Assembly: GCF_902806685.2 (NCBI RefSeq)
Contig: NC_048536.1
Span: 1,984,001 to 2,048,000, forward strand
DNA from: Maniola hyperantus
Taxonomy: Eukaryota; Arthropoda; Insecta; Lepidoptera; Nymphalidae
Length of the DNA: 64,000 bases
Direction of reading: 5' to 3'
Shown here: piece after piece, positions 41,273 through 51,463 of the stretch
Position numbering within the stretch: position 1 is the stretch's first letter
Layout: each line of letters starts with the position of its first letter
The notes under the pieces: model-generated
What the model saw: the letters and a program-made list of their open reading frames with translations, nothing else
Databases searched by the model: none
What the model was told of the DNA's origin: nothing
Made by a program: the position numbers and the translations under genes

Positions 41273-41612
41273 TTTTTTTTAATTCAGATACAAGTTAGCC
41301 CTTGACTGCAATCTCACCTGATGGTAAGTGATGATGCAGTCTAAGATGATAGCGGGCTAACCTGGAAGGGGTATGGCAGTTTTTATTAAACCCATACCCC
41401 TTTGGTTTCTACATGGCATCGTACCGGAACGCTAAATCGCTTGGCGGCACGGCTTTGCCGGTAGGGTGGTAACTAGCCACGGCCGAAGCCTCCCACCAGA
41501 CCAGACCAGAAATTTAGAAATTATAAAATTCCAAACCCCTGCCAGGAATCGAACCCGGGACCTCCCACTAATAAGACCACAGCGCTCACCACTGCGCCAG
41601 GGAGGTCGTCAA
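41273..41612 (-). mobile_element. tRNA-headed SINE A, full length
   Basis: On the minus strand: GACCTCCCTGGCGCAGTGGT (A box), GGTCCCGGGTTCGATTCCTG (B box), SINE body, and TTGTATCTGAATT plus polyA (T-run at 41273-41280). Inverted with respect to 42343-42683. Confidence 0.85.
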
Positions 41613-41692
41613 ACGGTCGTCGTTGCTACATTGCTGCGTAAGTGCAACAGAAACTAATTAAATAAACGCACTTTCGCATAGGTATATCATCC

Positions 41693-41900
41693 TAGCTGAT
41701 GCCCGCGACTTCGTCCGCGTGGATTTAAGTTTTTAAAAATCCCGCGGGAATTCTTTAATTTTCCGGGATTAAAAGTAGCCTATGTCCTTCCCCGGGATGC
41801 AAGCTATCGCTGTACTAAATTTCGTCAAAATCGGTTGTACGGATGGACCGTGAAAGTCTAGCAGACAGACACACTTTCGCATTTATAATATTAGTATAGA
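41693..41900 (-). mobile_element. Helitron-like K copy, complete
   Basis: CTAGCTGATGCCCGCGAC through AGCCTATGTCCTTCCCCGG, GGTTGTACGGATGGACCG and AGACAGACACACTTTCGC to ATATTAGTATAGA. Best K reference in the window. Confidence 0.85.
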
Positions 41901-42152
41901 TTAGTAAGTATTTAATAGTAATTTACTTACTCTATTAATTGCCGTAATAAAATAACTAAGTAAGTTTTAATATTGATTATTGGTATTAACTTAGTAGATA
42001 CCGACAGCCTGACCTTATGCTCTGTGAAATGCTAAATGCTCACTCATTATGGAAACAAAATATATATAAATAAAACTTATCCATTAGAAAGAGAAAGGTC
42101 TCGAGTTACTTTTATCGTACAAAGCTGCTTCCATATTATCACATCTTCGACG

Positions 42153-42296
42153 CAGTGGCGTGCAGCTCATAGAAGCATAAACGCACTGCTTACCCTTATT
42201 ATAAGAAATCAATGCTTACTTTTTCATTATAACCTGCTGTAAAACAAGTTCATACCTAAATGCATACCCTGGCTTGAACTCCTGTGCACGCCACTG
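42153..42296. mobile_element. hAT-type MITE with perfect 8-bp target duplication
   Basis: CAGTGGCGTGCAGC...GTGCACGCCACTG flanked by CTTCGACG on both sides (42145-42152, 42297-42304). Same family as 17259-17405. Confidence 0.85.
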
Positions 42297-42342
42297 CTTC
42301 GACGTATAAATAGGTTTAAAATATTGAACTAACGAAAGTTTG

Positions 42343-42683
42343 ACGACCTCCCTGGCGCAGTGGTGAGCGCTGTGGTCTTAGTAGTGGGCTAGGTCCCGGG
42401 TTCGATTCCTGGCAGGGGTTTGGAATTTTATAATTTCTAAATTTCTGGTCTGGTGGGAGGCTTCGGCCGTGGCTAGTTACCACCCTTCTGGCAAAGCCGT
42501 GCCGCCAAGCGATTTAGCGTTCCGGTACGATGCCGTGTAGAAACCAAAGGGTTATGGGTTTAATAAAAACTGCCATACCCCTTCCAGGTTAGCCCGCTAT
42601 CATCTTAGACTGCATCATCACTTACCACCAGGTGAGATTGCAGTCAAGGGCTAACTTGTATCTGAATAAAAAAAAAAAAAAAA
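42343..42683 (+). mobile_element. tRNA-headed SINE A, full length with polyA
   Basis: GACCTCCCTGGCGCAGTGGT, GGTCCCGGGTTCGATTCCTG, body, and a 17-A tail at 42667-42683. The uninterrupted A-tail suggests a younger insertion than 28030-28342. Confidence 0.88.
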
Positions 42684-42987
42684 GTAGTATAGAGATAATT
42701 GATGTGGCTAGCCAAAGGTACCTACACTCGATTTTCGTTGAACTTTATGTTCTCGTTCACATTTTCGCTATGAAAATGTAAAATGTTATGGTATATTTAT
42801 TACTCGTACTTACTAAGTTTAATTTTATGATTTTCCTGTAATTTATAAAAAAATATTCATACTTAATTCAACTGTCAACTATAATTGTACGCCGACATGG
42901 CTAACGTGCTGGACTATGTTTATTAGATTTAACACCTCTTAGAATTTCGGGGATAATTATTATTCTTATCACTTGCCAGTATACAAC
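42684..42987. other. Unassigned AT-rich DNA
   Basis: Nothing recognised. Confidence 0.35.
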
Positions 42988-43235
42988 GTCATGAAACAAC
43001 AGTGTAGCCACGTCAATATACCTTATTGAACATGTCATTATACTGTTGTCAATATACGTTTCATGACAAGACGTATATTGACAAAAGTAATTATTATTGT
43101 CCGGAAGTGGATGTCATGAAAACTACAGTGTAGGCACGTCAATATACCTTATCAAATATGTCATTATCTTTTGTCAATATACGTTGCATAAAAAGACGTA
43201 TATTGACAAAGGCAATTATTACTGTTTGGAAGTGG
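42988..43235. repeat. Two 123-bp tandem units, each with a hairpin
   Basis: Units 42988-43110 and 43113-43235. Each contains TTGTCAATATACGT and its inverse ACGTATATTGACAA around an 11-nt loop (stem 14 bp), plus CACGTCAATATACCTTAT upstream. The stems are conserved while the loops differ. Confidence 0.85.
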
Positions 43236-43555
43236 TAACGACTTGTATTTAATACAGATGTTTTGGATAACCAGGGCTCAGACTTTTGTCAATCATAGTT
43301 GTGTTCATACGTTAATTATGGTGCGATAGTGTTTAAGTTATGAAGTTGTTATATTATGATTATGTGATTATATGATTATGAGATGAGATGAGAAGTAAAA
43401 GCATACAAAGAATAAAATATGAGTTTGATGTGATTCTCGAGTATTATTGCAAGGAAATATCCCCCTGAGCTTTCACACCTAATGTACCTACACACATTAT
43501 GCAAATAAATTGTAATGTATTGTATTGTATTACACGCTAATATCACGAATCACGA
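43236..43555. other. Unassigned AT-rich DNA
   Basis: TGTAATGTATTGTATTGTAT simple sequence near 43510; nothing else. Confidence 0.35.
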
Positions 43556-43660
43556 TAGACGTTGGAGTCCCAAGGTGCTGAAATGACGACCTCGCACCGG
43601 AAGGCGCAGCTTTTGAAGAACCCCCACTAGGTGGACGGACGACGTTTCTGAGTCGGGGGT
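43556..43660 (+). repeat. RTE LINE fragment
   Basis: CCCAAGGTGCTGAAATGACG, CCTCGCACCGGAAGGCGCAG and CCCCACTAGGTGGACGGACG correspond to the VLEWRPRTGKR...PTRWTDD region of RTE reverse transcriptase. Confidence 0.65.
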
Positions 43661-43684
43661 GCCGCTGAATTCAGGCGGCGGCGT

Positions 43685-43894
43685 CGCAGTACTTGGGGGC
43701 AGCGATATTTAGTCTCAGACACAGTATTTATACGCTTATTGCCTATACCATTCTTCCTCTGAGATAGACTCGCTTCGTAGCGTTCGTATCTTGGCCAGCA
43801 CCACTCGTGATCTCGCCGTTAGCGAAAGAAAGCCCTTCTTTATTGCGCTCTCGCAGAACTCGGGGGCAGCGATATTTAGTCTCAGATACAGTAA
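43685..43894. repeat. 43-bp direct repeats flanking 124 bp
   Basis: GGGGGCAGCGATATTTAGTC followed by TCAGAYACAGTA occurs at 43685-43727 and 43852-43894, with two or three differences. Confidence 0.75.
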
Positions 43895-44250
43895 GCACCC
43901 GACCGACGCAAATAAGGAGTTAATAATGGAATAATTGGCTCATTAATAACCCCATGCCGGCTCGTGGCCGCGTGATTACGGGAAAAGTTGCCCGAGAGTA
44001 TTCCGATCACGTTAATAAGACTGATGTAACTTATTAGACTGCCTTGGCGGCTATAATTAATGACTTTACTTACATTTTACATAACTGCGACCCACGATAT
44101 TGTAACGAGCGAAAATATTGTCGAACACGCCGCCCGCGCCGCTTCAATCACGCAGCATCTGAAGAATGCCATTTGCCAAATGCCAATCTTCCGATCTCGT
44201 TTCATTTAGAGGCCCTAGTGTAACGTTTCGTTATCGTAAAATATACGTAA
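43895..44250. other. Unassigned, non-repetitive DNA
   Basis: No coding or repeat signal is recognised. Confidence 0.35.
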
Positions 44251-44644
44251 CGGCCCGTTCACACATGGGAATCCGTTTTACTGGTACGTTTTTAACGGAT
44301 ACGTCATAAATTTATGCTCTGTTCACACATAGGCATCGTATAACGTTCAACGGATCCGTCATTACTGGATGCGATGTGTGAACAGAAAACTCGCAGTATA
44401 CCACACAGTAAAACACACAGTATCTATCCGTTAAAATTCTACGTATCCGTATATTTCCGTTCCGTCCGTCCAGTATTCGATAACAAAACGGAATGTAATT
44501 TTTTTACGGAACGATATTTTTTACTGTATACAGAATACTGTGCCATGTGTGAAGTCGCTTATACAACTACATACGCCATCGACGAAAAAAAAAACGTACA
44601 CGATAAAACGGAACAGTAAAACGGAGACATGTGTGAACCGGCCG
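44251..44644. mobile_element. MITE with TAA target sites
   Basis: CGGCCCGTTCACACATG and CATGTGTGAACCGGCCG are inverted ends, and TAA lies outside both (44248-44250, 44645-44647). Subterminal GTGTGAACAGA and TTCACACAT repeats, and many CCGTTTTACGG-like motifs. The 81-residue frame inside is not credible. Confidence 0.7.
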
Positions 44645-44721
44645 TAAATGTGTCATTTAGTATGGACGGAAAACTTTTCAGTCCGTTTCCCGTCCCGTAA
44701 ATGAAGTTAACTTTAAAAGTA

Positions 44722-45016
44722 CAGTACCCGTAGTACAAGATTTTACGTCTCACCAAACCAAACCAAATTCGAGAGTCGAAATACTTCCGCGTTACAGTAA
44801 ACTGGATCTTAAGTGCCTTGTTTTAAAGCTCAAGTTTGTCTACACTTCTACAGCCAGCGCTCCGAGCGGAAACATTGCGAAATTAAAATCAGTGGCATTG
44901 AATATTTGACTTCAATTCAAGGCTGTTTAGGTCCATTTTACTGTAACGCGGAAGTATTTCGACTCTCGAATTTGGTTTGGTTTGGTGAGACGTAAAATCT
45001 TGTACTACGGGTACAG
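44722..45016. mobile_element. MITE with perfect 78-bp inverted arms
   Basis: 44724-44801 and 44937-45014 are exact reverse complements (GTACCCGTAGTACAAGATTT ... GCGTTACAGTAAA), around a unique 135-bp core. TA flanks both ends, as for Tc1/mariner-type insertions. The identity of the arms suggests a young copy. Confidence 0.85.
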
Positions 45017-46487
45017 TAGGGCTACAGACATATTATAAGGCAAGCGGTCTTCATTGAATATTCTAATTACTCTAGGGTTATTAATAATATAGAGTTTTTA
45101 CATGTAACCAATGTTGATAGAATTTGAGCATCGAAACACTATAACGTCAGAGTAAAAGAACCTAAAGTTCCTCAATTTGAATTCATGCATCCAGTATACC
45201 ACCGATTTTTGTTTCGCAGGGTTTGGAGTGTAAGCTGTGGATGTATGAACGAATTCAACTTTGCAACAAGGCACTTAAAAAGTTTGGAACTTGCAAAAAT
45301 CTCATACTAACCCTAATGCACTATCGAATGTCCTGACCCGTGATGTATGACGCAATAGGCCAGGAAGTGGATAAGAAAGACGAGGACCGTATGTGACTGT
45401 GCTCTCGGAAATTGAAATAAAGCCTAAAATTTATTAATAATTATCGACACCCCGTTGACGTGTATCGAAATATATCGTCCCCGTTATCGATTATCGCCTG
45501 TCATCGATAACGTTCTATTATAGTTATGTAATTATAATCTTAATCACGTACTCAAATATTTCGACACGATAATTATATTAGACCAAAACAGTATTATCTG
45601 TTTTGGAAAAATATTTTAGATATTGTATGTTTTTTAATCATGCATTAGAATCCACTTTCCATTCCAATATAATGTAAACTATCGCTGGGGGCGATATAGA
45701 TCTTTTGTATATAAAATGAGCCATCAATTTTAAGGAGAGTGCTGTCGCCTAAAACACAGGTGTATACCTACCTAGCTTAGGGACAGTCGATTTTTCTGTA
45801 TACCTACCTACTTAACAAATTGGTTTGTTATTATGTATTTTATGTATTAGTTCTCGTAAGTAAGTATGTTTAAGTGTACCTATGTTTGATCAATAAATAA
45901 TAATAATAATAATAATAAAAGATACTATAAATAAAATATATTAATTAATAGTAATTAATAAAATATTATAAATCTAAATAGTGTGTAAGATTTGTTTTTT
46001 GAACACTTTCATTTACAAATATCTAAATAGTAGATAAGACTGGTGTGGAATAATATGTTAATAATTCTATCAATAATAATGATTTTTGTAAAGGTTAATA
46101 CCATGTAACAATATCGTGTTACAGTTACAATACAATTACCATTACGTACTTGTACAATAAATAGCTATATTATGATAACAGGTCACATAAATTATGAACG
46201 TACTTACGTTACGTAACGAACGTACATAATATAATTTATCAATACATAAATATCGTATGTAAATAGTGGTTGACGTCAGGGTGACGGCGATTCGACGCGT
46301 TTTACGTGTTGTTTGAACACATGTTTTGTGCTCAACAGCTTGTGTCTAGATGGGAAAGAAAAGATACACAATGAATTAATTCTATGGTAGTGCCACAAAC
46401 AAATACAATACAATAGTCAATAATTCATTATTCATAATTAAGGTATACATGCATATTATTTAAATAATTAATAATAACTAGCTTACG
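45017..46487. other. AT-rich DNA, one LINE-like tail
   Basis: A pyrimidine-rich stretch ending in (AAT)n at about 45895-45918 may be a LINE 3' end. TATCGATTATCG and CATCGATAACG cluster at 45480-45515. No gene. Confidence 0.4.
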
Positions 46488-46696
46488 CCCGCGACTTCGT
46501 CCGCGCGACTACACAGATTTCACACCCCTATTTCACCCCCTTCGGGGTTGAATTTCCAAAAATCCTTTCTTAGCGGATGCCTACATCATGTTAGCTATCT
46601 GCATGCCAAATTTCAGCCCGGTCCGTCCAGTAGTTTGAGCTGTGCGTTGATAGATCAGTCAGTCAGTCAGTCACCTTTTCCTTTTATATATTTAGA
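46488..46696 (-). mobile_element. Helitron-like element H12
   Basis: CTAGCTTACGCCCGCGAC to TATATATTTAGA, joined to H13 without a single intervening base (TTTAGA/CTAGCT). Confidence 0.88.
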
Positions 46697-46934
46697 CTAG
46701 CTTATGCTCGCGACTTCGTCCGCGTGGACTACAAAATTTCAAAACCCTATTTCACCCCCTTAGGAGTTGAATTTTCAAAATCCTTTCTTAGCGGATGCCT
46801 ACGTCATAATAGCTATCTGCATGCCAAATTTCAGCCCGATCCGTCCAGTAGTTTGAGCTGTGCGTTGATAGATCAGTCAGTCAGTCAGTCAGTCAGTCAT
46901 TCAGTCAGTCACCTTTTCCTTTTATAAATATAGA
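46697..46934 (-). mobile_element. Helitron-like element H13, exact tandem with H12
   Basis: CTAGCTTATGCTCGCGAC, expanded AGTC block, to TATAAATATAGA then T. The H12-H13 pair shares one outer A/T insertion context. Confidence 0.88.
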
Positions 46935-47003
46935 TAATTATTAAATAAAGTATATTTTAATAATATAAGTAATAATATTATATTTGCAAACAGTCCAGCG
47001 CTA

Positions 47004-47174
47004 ACTCAGTGTCCAATGATCATTAATAGCCACCGAGCTCATTTGACATTTATTTTTAATCCATTGAAGGTTTTCTATGAAAAGTTATTTTATTATCATT
47101 CGGGGAAGCAGCAATGTAGAACCAACCAATGTCAAATAAGCTCGGTGGTCATTATTCATCATTGGACACTGAGT
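47004..47174. mobile_element. MITE with about 48-bp TIRs, TA target site
   Basis: ACTCAGTGTCCAATGAT with CCACCGAGCTCATTTGACAT at the left, the inverse at the right; TA outside both ends. Confidence 0.75.
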
Positions 47175-47399
47175 TACCGAATCAGCATACAGGACGCTTA
47201 TTGTTTTCAGCTGTAATGAATTTTTGGCAAATTATTAAGTACATAATATTTTATTGTCTAAGTATTTGGATTTGGTTTTCAACTTTAGTTGTATCTAGAA
47301 AAAATTACTAGAAAAAACCTTAAAAATTTGTGCGTTAATGAAGATCTAATCGCACATTTCTGTCCTTCTGTCCAAAGATTTTGTCTATTATATTGCATG

Positions 47400-47606
47400 T
47401 TTGTATTTAAAAAAAAAGAATTGTGTGATGTAATCACAAATTCACGGTTTTCAAATTTTTCCCCTAATGTCTGCTATAAGACCTGCAAAATTTCATTTTT
47501 CTAGGTCAGCGGGAAGTACCCTATCGGGTTCTTGACAGACAGACAGACAACAAAGTGATCCTATAAGGGTCCCGTTTTTCCTTTTGAGGTACGGAACCCT
47601 AAAAAC
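47400..47606 (+). repeat. Terminal-hairpin family P, 3' half
   Basis: TGTGATGTAATCACAAATTC to GGTACGGAACCCTAAAAA, with an AGGGTCCCGT hairpin arm. Confidence 0.7.
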
Positions 47607-47790
47607 TAGATCTAAGCTCTGATATTTGGATATTTTCAAAGTTACTCAATCCTAAAGAAAACCTATAACCTAATTAATTAGCCCGGTAAGTATAGAATTG
47701 AGACAATTGCATAATTATTTATTACAGATGGCAGGCAACAATCTATAGCAAATGGGGAGTGAAAGCGTTGATCATATACCTACCTATGCA

Positions 47791-48134
47791 TAGGGTTGCC
47801 AGGCGTCCAGATAAAGCCGGACATAGGTAGGCTTTTGATTGCGTTTCCGGCCAAAATAAACGGTGTCCGGCTTGTCCAGCTTTTGTTAGGCTTTTTACAT
47901 TGTAACGAGCGAGTCGACTGTCGGTCGCTCCCGCAGGTGGCAGTGCCGCCTGAACAACAAGATTTATGACAATAATAAAAAAAAGCTTGATTTTACATAC
48001 AATTATTTTGACGTACCTATTAATACTAAAACACAAAATCCTCAATAATGTAAGGTGTCCGGCCTTTCTACCTAAATGTCCGGCCAAACTGGCTGGTCTG
48101 TCCGGCTATTAGGTTTGGCGACCTGACAACCCTA
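47791..48134. mobile_element. hAT-like MITE, 7/8 target duplication
   Basis: TAGGGTTGCCAGGCG and the inverse of TAGGGTTGTCAGGTCG form the ends. CCTATGCA (47783-47790) and CCTATGCG (48135-48142) flank it. Internal GTCCGGC motifs are repeated on both strands. The minus-strand 114-residue frame is fortuitous. Confidence 0.65.
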
Positions 48135-48351
48135 CCTATGCGGCTAGGTGTACTATGGTAAAGACATAGATTAATGAAGATACCAAGAAGCTGTTCCTAT
48201 TTCCTAACGGCGAAGATGATTGCTGTACTCAACAACCATTTATATGAGATACCCGCGTTCATAGAATATGTAATATACATATAAGCACATGTACGTAACA
48301 TTCGTAACGCAACTTGTAGGACTGGGACTTTTCATGATTACGTGTAGAGAG

Positions 48352-48461
48352 AGAGGGACGTGGAAGGACATATGCTACTTTTTATCCCAGAAAATTAAAG
48401 AGTTCCCATGGGATTTTTAAAAACCTAAATCCACGCGGACGAAGTCGCGAGCATAAGCTAG
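48352..48461 (+). repeat. K-family 3' end
   Basis: GTGGAAGGACATATGCTACT through TTCCCATGGGATTTTTAAAA to GCATAAGCTAG, then T. Confidence 0.7.
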
Positions 48462-48787
48462 TCGACGATATGTCAAATATTAGACTATAGTGACGTAAAA
48501 TTAAAGATAAATAGGGCTACCTGCGTCAAATGTACTAACATTTAGACGCCTCGACGTTTTGTTAGAAGTTCGCTAATTGTTGTGAACTACGAGTAGGATG
48601 TCAGTGATTTCAAAAGCTGGAAGCCATAAATTTGGCTCAATCAGAGAGTGAAAACGATCACAGACGTGGACGAATGAAGGGAGCAACGAGACTGCATGGC
48701 TGGCTGTGAATATGATTGCGGTGTACTGCGACCATTTATCTCAAAACTATCTTCATACATAATCCTGACATTTGGTTGTTTATCATA
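48462..48787. other. Unassigned DNA
   Basis: Nothing recognised. Confidence 0.35.
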
Positions 48788-49009
48788 TTAGTTACGTATG
48801 CTCGCGACTTCGTCCGCGTGGACTACACAAATTTCAAACCCGTATCTCACCCCCTTAGGGGTTGATTTTCAAAAACCCTTTCTAAGCGGATGCCTACGTC
48901 ATAATAGCTATCTGCATGCCAAATTTCAGCCCGATCCGTCCAGTAGTTTGAGCTGTGCGTTGACAGATCAGTCAGTCAGTCACCTTTTCCTTTTATATAG
49001 GTATGTAGA
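48788..49009 (-). mobile_element. Helitron-like element H14
   Basis: TTAGTTACGTATGCTCGCGA (mutated CTAG end) to GGTATGTAGA, then T. Confidence 0.75.
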
Positions 49010-49172
49010 TAAAATGACTGACTGACATTAACGCGCTGGATCTTATAAAACTTGAGATCTTACATATAGGTAATTTTTGTTAACAACGGACCTCTTTTTC
49101 AGAAAATCCAACTTTCCAATTCCAATTACAAGAGGGAAATCGGTTCAGGTTGTTATATTGAAATACAAGAAA

Positions 49173-49392
49173 CTAGATGATGCTCGCGACTTCGTCCGCG
49201 TGGATTTAGGTTTTTAAAAATCCCGTGGGAACTCTTTGATTTTCTGGGATAAAAAGTAGATTTTACGTATTTTGATTTTCCGGCCTATGTCCTTCCCCGG
49301 GATGCAAGCTATATCTGTACCACGTCAAAATAAGTTGAACGGATGGCCCGTGAAAGGCTAGCAGACAGACAGACATAGTACTTTAGTATGGA
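49173..49392 (-). mobile_element. Helitron-like K copy with internal insertion
   Basis: CTAGATGATGCTCGCGAC to ACTTTAGTATGGATAG. A short stretch (GATTTTACGTATTTTGATTT) splits AAAAAGTAG from CCTATGTCC. Confidence 0.7.
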
Positions 49393-49633
49393 TAGTATGG
49401 ATAAGATCTATAAAATACAGAACAAGCAGTTAACAGTAATCTTAAAAGTTATTCATAAAAGACAAATCCATTTCCTATTTTACGAACTACATCGCTTATA
49501 ATTCATCTAAGAAATACCCGTGTAGGCGAGAGATATAAATATGACAATTCAATAATTAAAACAAATAAGCTTAGAACGCACTTTCTCAACAATAATGATC
49601 TAGGTTGGTGTTGGTCTGTGAGGCTGATAGTGA

Positions 49634-49770
49634 GATCTATAGGGCGCACTTTGACTTTGCTCAGACTTAAGATTGAGTTAAACGGGACAGATTTATGTGA
49701 GAGATATAGCTCTGTCTCGTTTTAACTCTGTCTTAAGTCTAAGCTAAGTCAGAGTGCGCTCTATAGATCT
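49634..49770. mobile_element. Hairpin MITE
   Basis: AGATCTATAGGGCGCAC and GTGCGCTCTATAGATCT bound arms containing CAGACTTAAG and CTTAAGTCTAAG. The core AGATTTATGTGAGAGATATA recurs inverted in 20950-21065. Confidence 0.7.
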
Positions 49771-49793
49771 GACCCTGAGAGTACATTAGAGCT

Positions 49794-49893
49794 ATTTGAT
49801 CTCTAGTTGAGGGAACTTTCAAAGTCACGTCTTTGGAATTTTGGTCTCCCAGAAAACTGGAACTTTGAAAGTTCTCTCAACTAGAGATCAAAT
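49794..49893. repeat. 100-bp hairpin
   Basis: ATTTGATCTCTAGTTGAGGG and AACTAGAGATCAAAT arms; stem about 32 bp with few mismatches. It begins 24 bp after the preceding MITE. Confidence 0.7.
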
Positions 49894-49918
49894 ATATAGA
49901 TATTGCAAGGGTCATCAG

Positions 49919-49992
49919 TACCCATATTATAAATGTGAAAGTGTGTTTGTTTGTTGGTTTGTTGGTTTGTCTTTCGATCACGTCGCAACGGA
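49919..49992 (+). repeat. K-family 5' fragment
   Basis: ACCCATATTATAAATGTGAA, GTTTGTTGGTTTGTTGG, ATCACGTCGCAACGGA. Confidence 0.6.
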
Positions 49993-50039
49993 CCAATAAT
50001 AAGTGTACTGATTTGAAGAACAACAAATAATTGTGATTA

Positions 50040-50490
50040 TTGTGTTTCTAATCGTGTCGCGCGCTAGTGTAACCTAGGCTTAAGTGCAAATAGTCTGAAA
50101 GCTTCCTACGCGAAAGTTTATCTTTCACGTAGGAAGCACTTTCTTTGATCACCGACGGCTCTGCGTAGGATATGGCCATGTGACCGAGTGACAGACCTGC
50201 TGCGGGGCGATTATGATTGGACTGTAGGAATCGGTCAGCTTTGATTGACTTCAAACATTAAGAGTATGGTGTTCGCAGTAGTGTGTTGGTAATCGCGTCG
50301 TGCGCTAGTGTAACCTAGGCTTAAGTGCAAATAGCCTAAAAGCTTCCTACGTGAAAGTTTATAGCACTTTCTTTGATCACCGACGGCACTGCGTAGGATA
50401 TGGCCATGTGACCGAGTGACAAACCTGCGGGGCGATTGTGATTGGACTATTGGAATCGGTCAGCGTTGATTGACTTCATAAATCATAAGT
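50040..50490. repeat. Tandem duplication, units of about 240 and 210 bp
   Basis: Unit 1 at 50040-50277, unit 2 at 50281-50490. Shared: GTGTAACCTAGGCTTAAGTG, TTCTTTGATCACCGACGGC, TGCGTAGGATATGGCCATG, GGAATCGGTCAG. Unit 1 has a hairpin GCTTCCTACGCGAAAG/CTTTCACGTAGGAAGC (about 50100-50136) whose second arm is deleted in unit 2. Confidence 0.85.
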
Positions 50491-50698
50491 TCATATAACA
50501 CTTTTCCATAAATCTAAGACGTGCTAGAAACTATTAACAGATTATAACAGGAGGTTCTCTTGATTGATTTCCTAGTGTTTCCAAAAGTGGACAAATTCTG
50601 AAAACTATACGAGAGTCAAAGTATGTAAAAGATCTCCAACTGCCTAGCTAGTTTCGATATCCATACTAATATTATTATCTTCTTCTTCTTCTTCTATA

Positions 50699-50904
50699 TC
50701 TATAATATAAAAGGATTGACTGACTGACTGATCTATCAACGCACAGCTCAAACTATTGTACGGATCGGGCTGAAATTTGGCTTGCAGATAGCTATTATGA
50801 AGTAGGCTATCCGCTAAGAAAGGATTTTTGAAATTTCAACACCAAAGGGTGTAAAATAGGGGTTCGAAATTTGTGTAATCAACGAAGTCGCGAGCATAAG
50901 CTAG
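50699..50904 (+). mobile_element. Helitron-like element H15
   Basis: TCTATAATATAAAAGG to GAGCATAAGCTAG, then T. Preceded by a (TTC)n run at 50681-50695. Confidence 0.8.
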
Positions 50905-50907
50905 TAA

Positions 50908-51070
50908 ATAATATTATAAATAAGGAAGTGTCTGTCTGCTAGCTTTTCACGGCTTGTCCGTTTAACAGATTTTGACGTTTGTTACAGAGTTGCTTATATC
51001 ATAGGAACATAGGCTACTTTTGTCCCAGAAAATCATGCTCCCACGGGATTTTTTAGAAAATCTAACCTAA
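50908..51070 (+). repeat. K-family copy, 3' eroded
   Basis: AATAATATTATAAATAAGG, GTGTCTGTCTGCTAGC, CATAGGCTACTTTTGTCCC, TCCCACGGGATTTTTTAG. Only 3 bp from H15. Confidence 0.6.
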
Positions 51071-51463
51071 AGATGTCGCGGCAAGCCTAAGGATACCAAT
51101 GCATAATTTGCAGTCAGTATGCGCTTCACGTAGTGACGTACCGCCAGTGGGCGCTGGCCCTAACTCTTGCTAATACTGGTAGCTTTTCCAGTGGTAATTT
51201 ACATATCAATAGACGTGTAAAATTGCATGGGTTTCAAGTTTCAGTGTTACGATGTCGAAAACAAACATAAAGAAAGTTATTGTAAACTTGTAAAGCTCAC
51301 TTAGCATCACCATTACAGAATATGTGTGTCTATTTGTTTAACGCAAGATGATCCCTGATTGGACGTAATGTTCAAACTTTAGGAATACGTTCAATAAAGT
51401 TAGAAAGTAGACTTACCAAATACCACAGAACGCCTGCTAATATAATCTATACTTCTTTACTAA
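51071..51463. other. Unassigned DNA
   Basis: Nothing recognised. Confidence 0.35.

Noticed and set aside
46861..46915. Regular AGTC/CAGT repeats resembling a short CRISPR-like array
   Set aside because: A tetranucleotide run internal to every Helitron-like family H copy; there are no spacers.
47743..48087. 114-residue minus-strand open frame
   Set aside because: Mostly within a hAT-like MITE; composition follows its GTCCGGC repeats.
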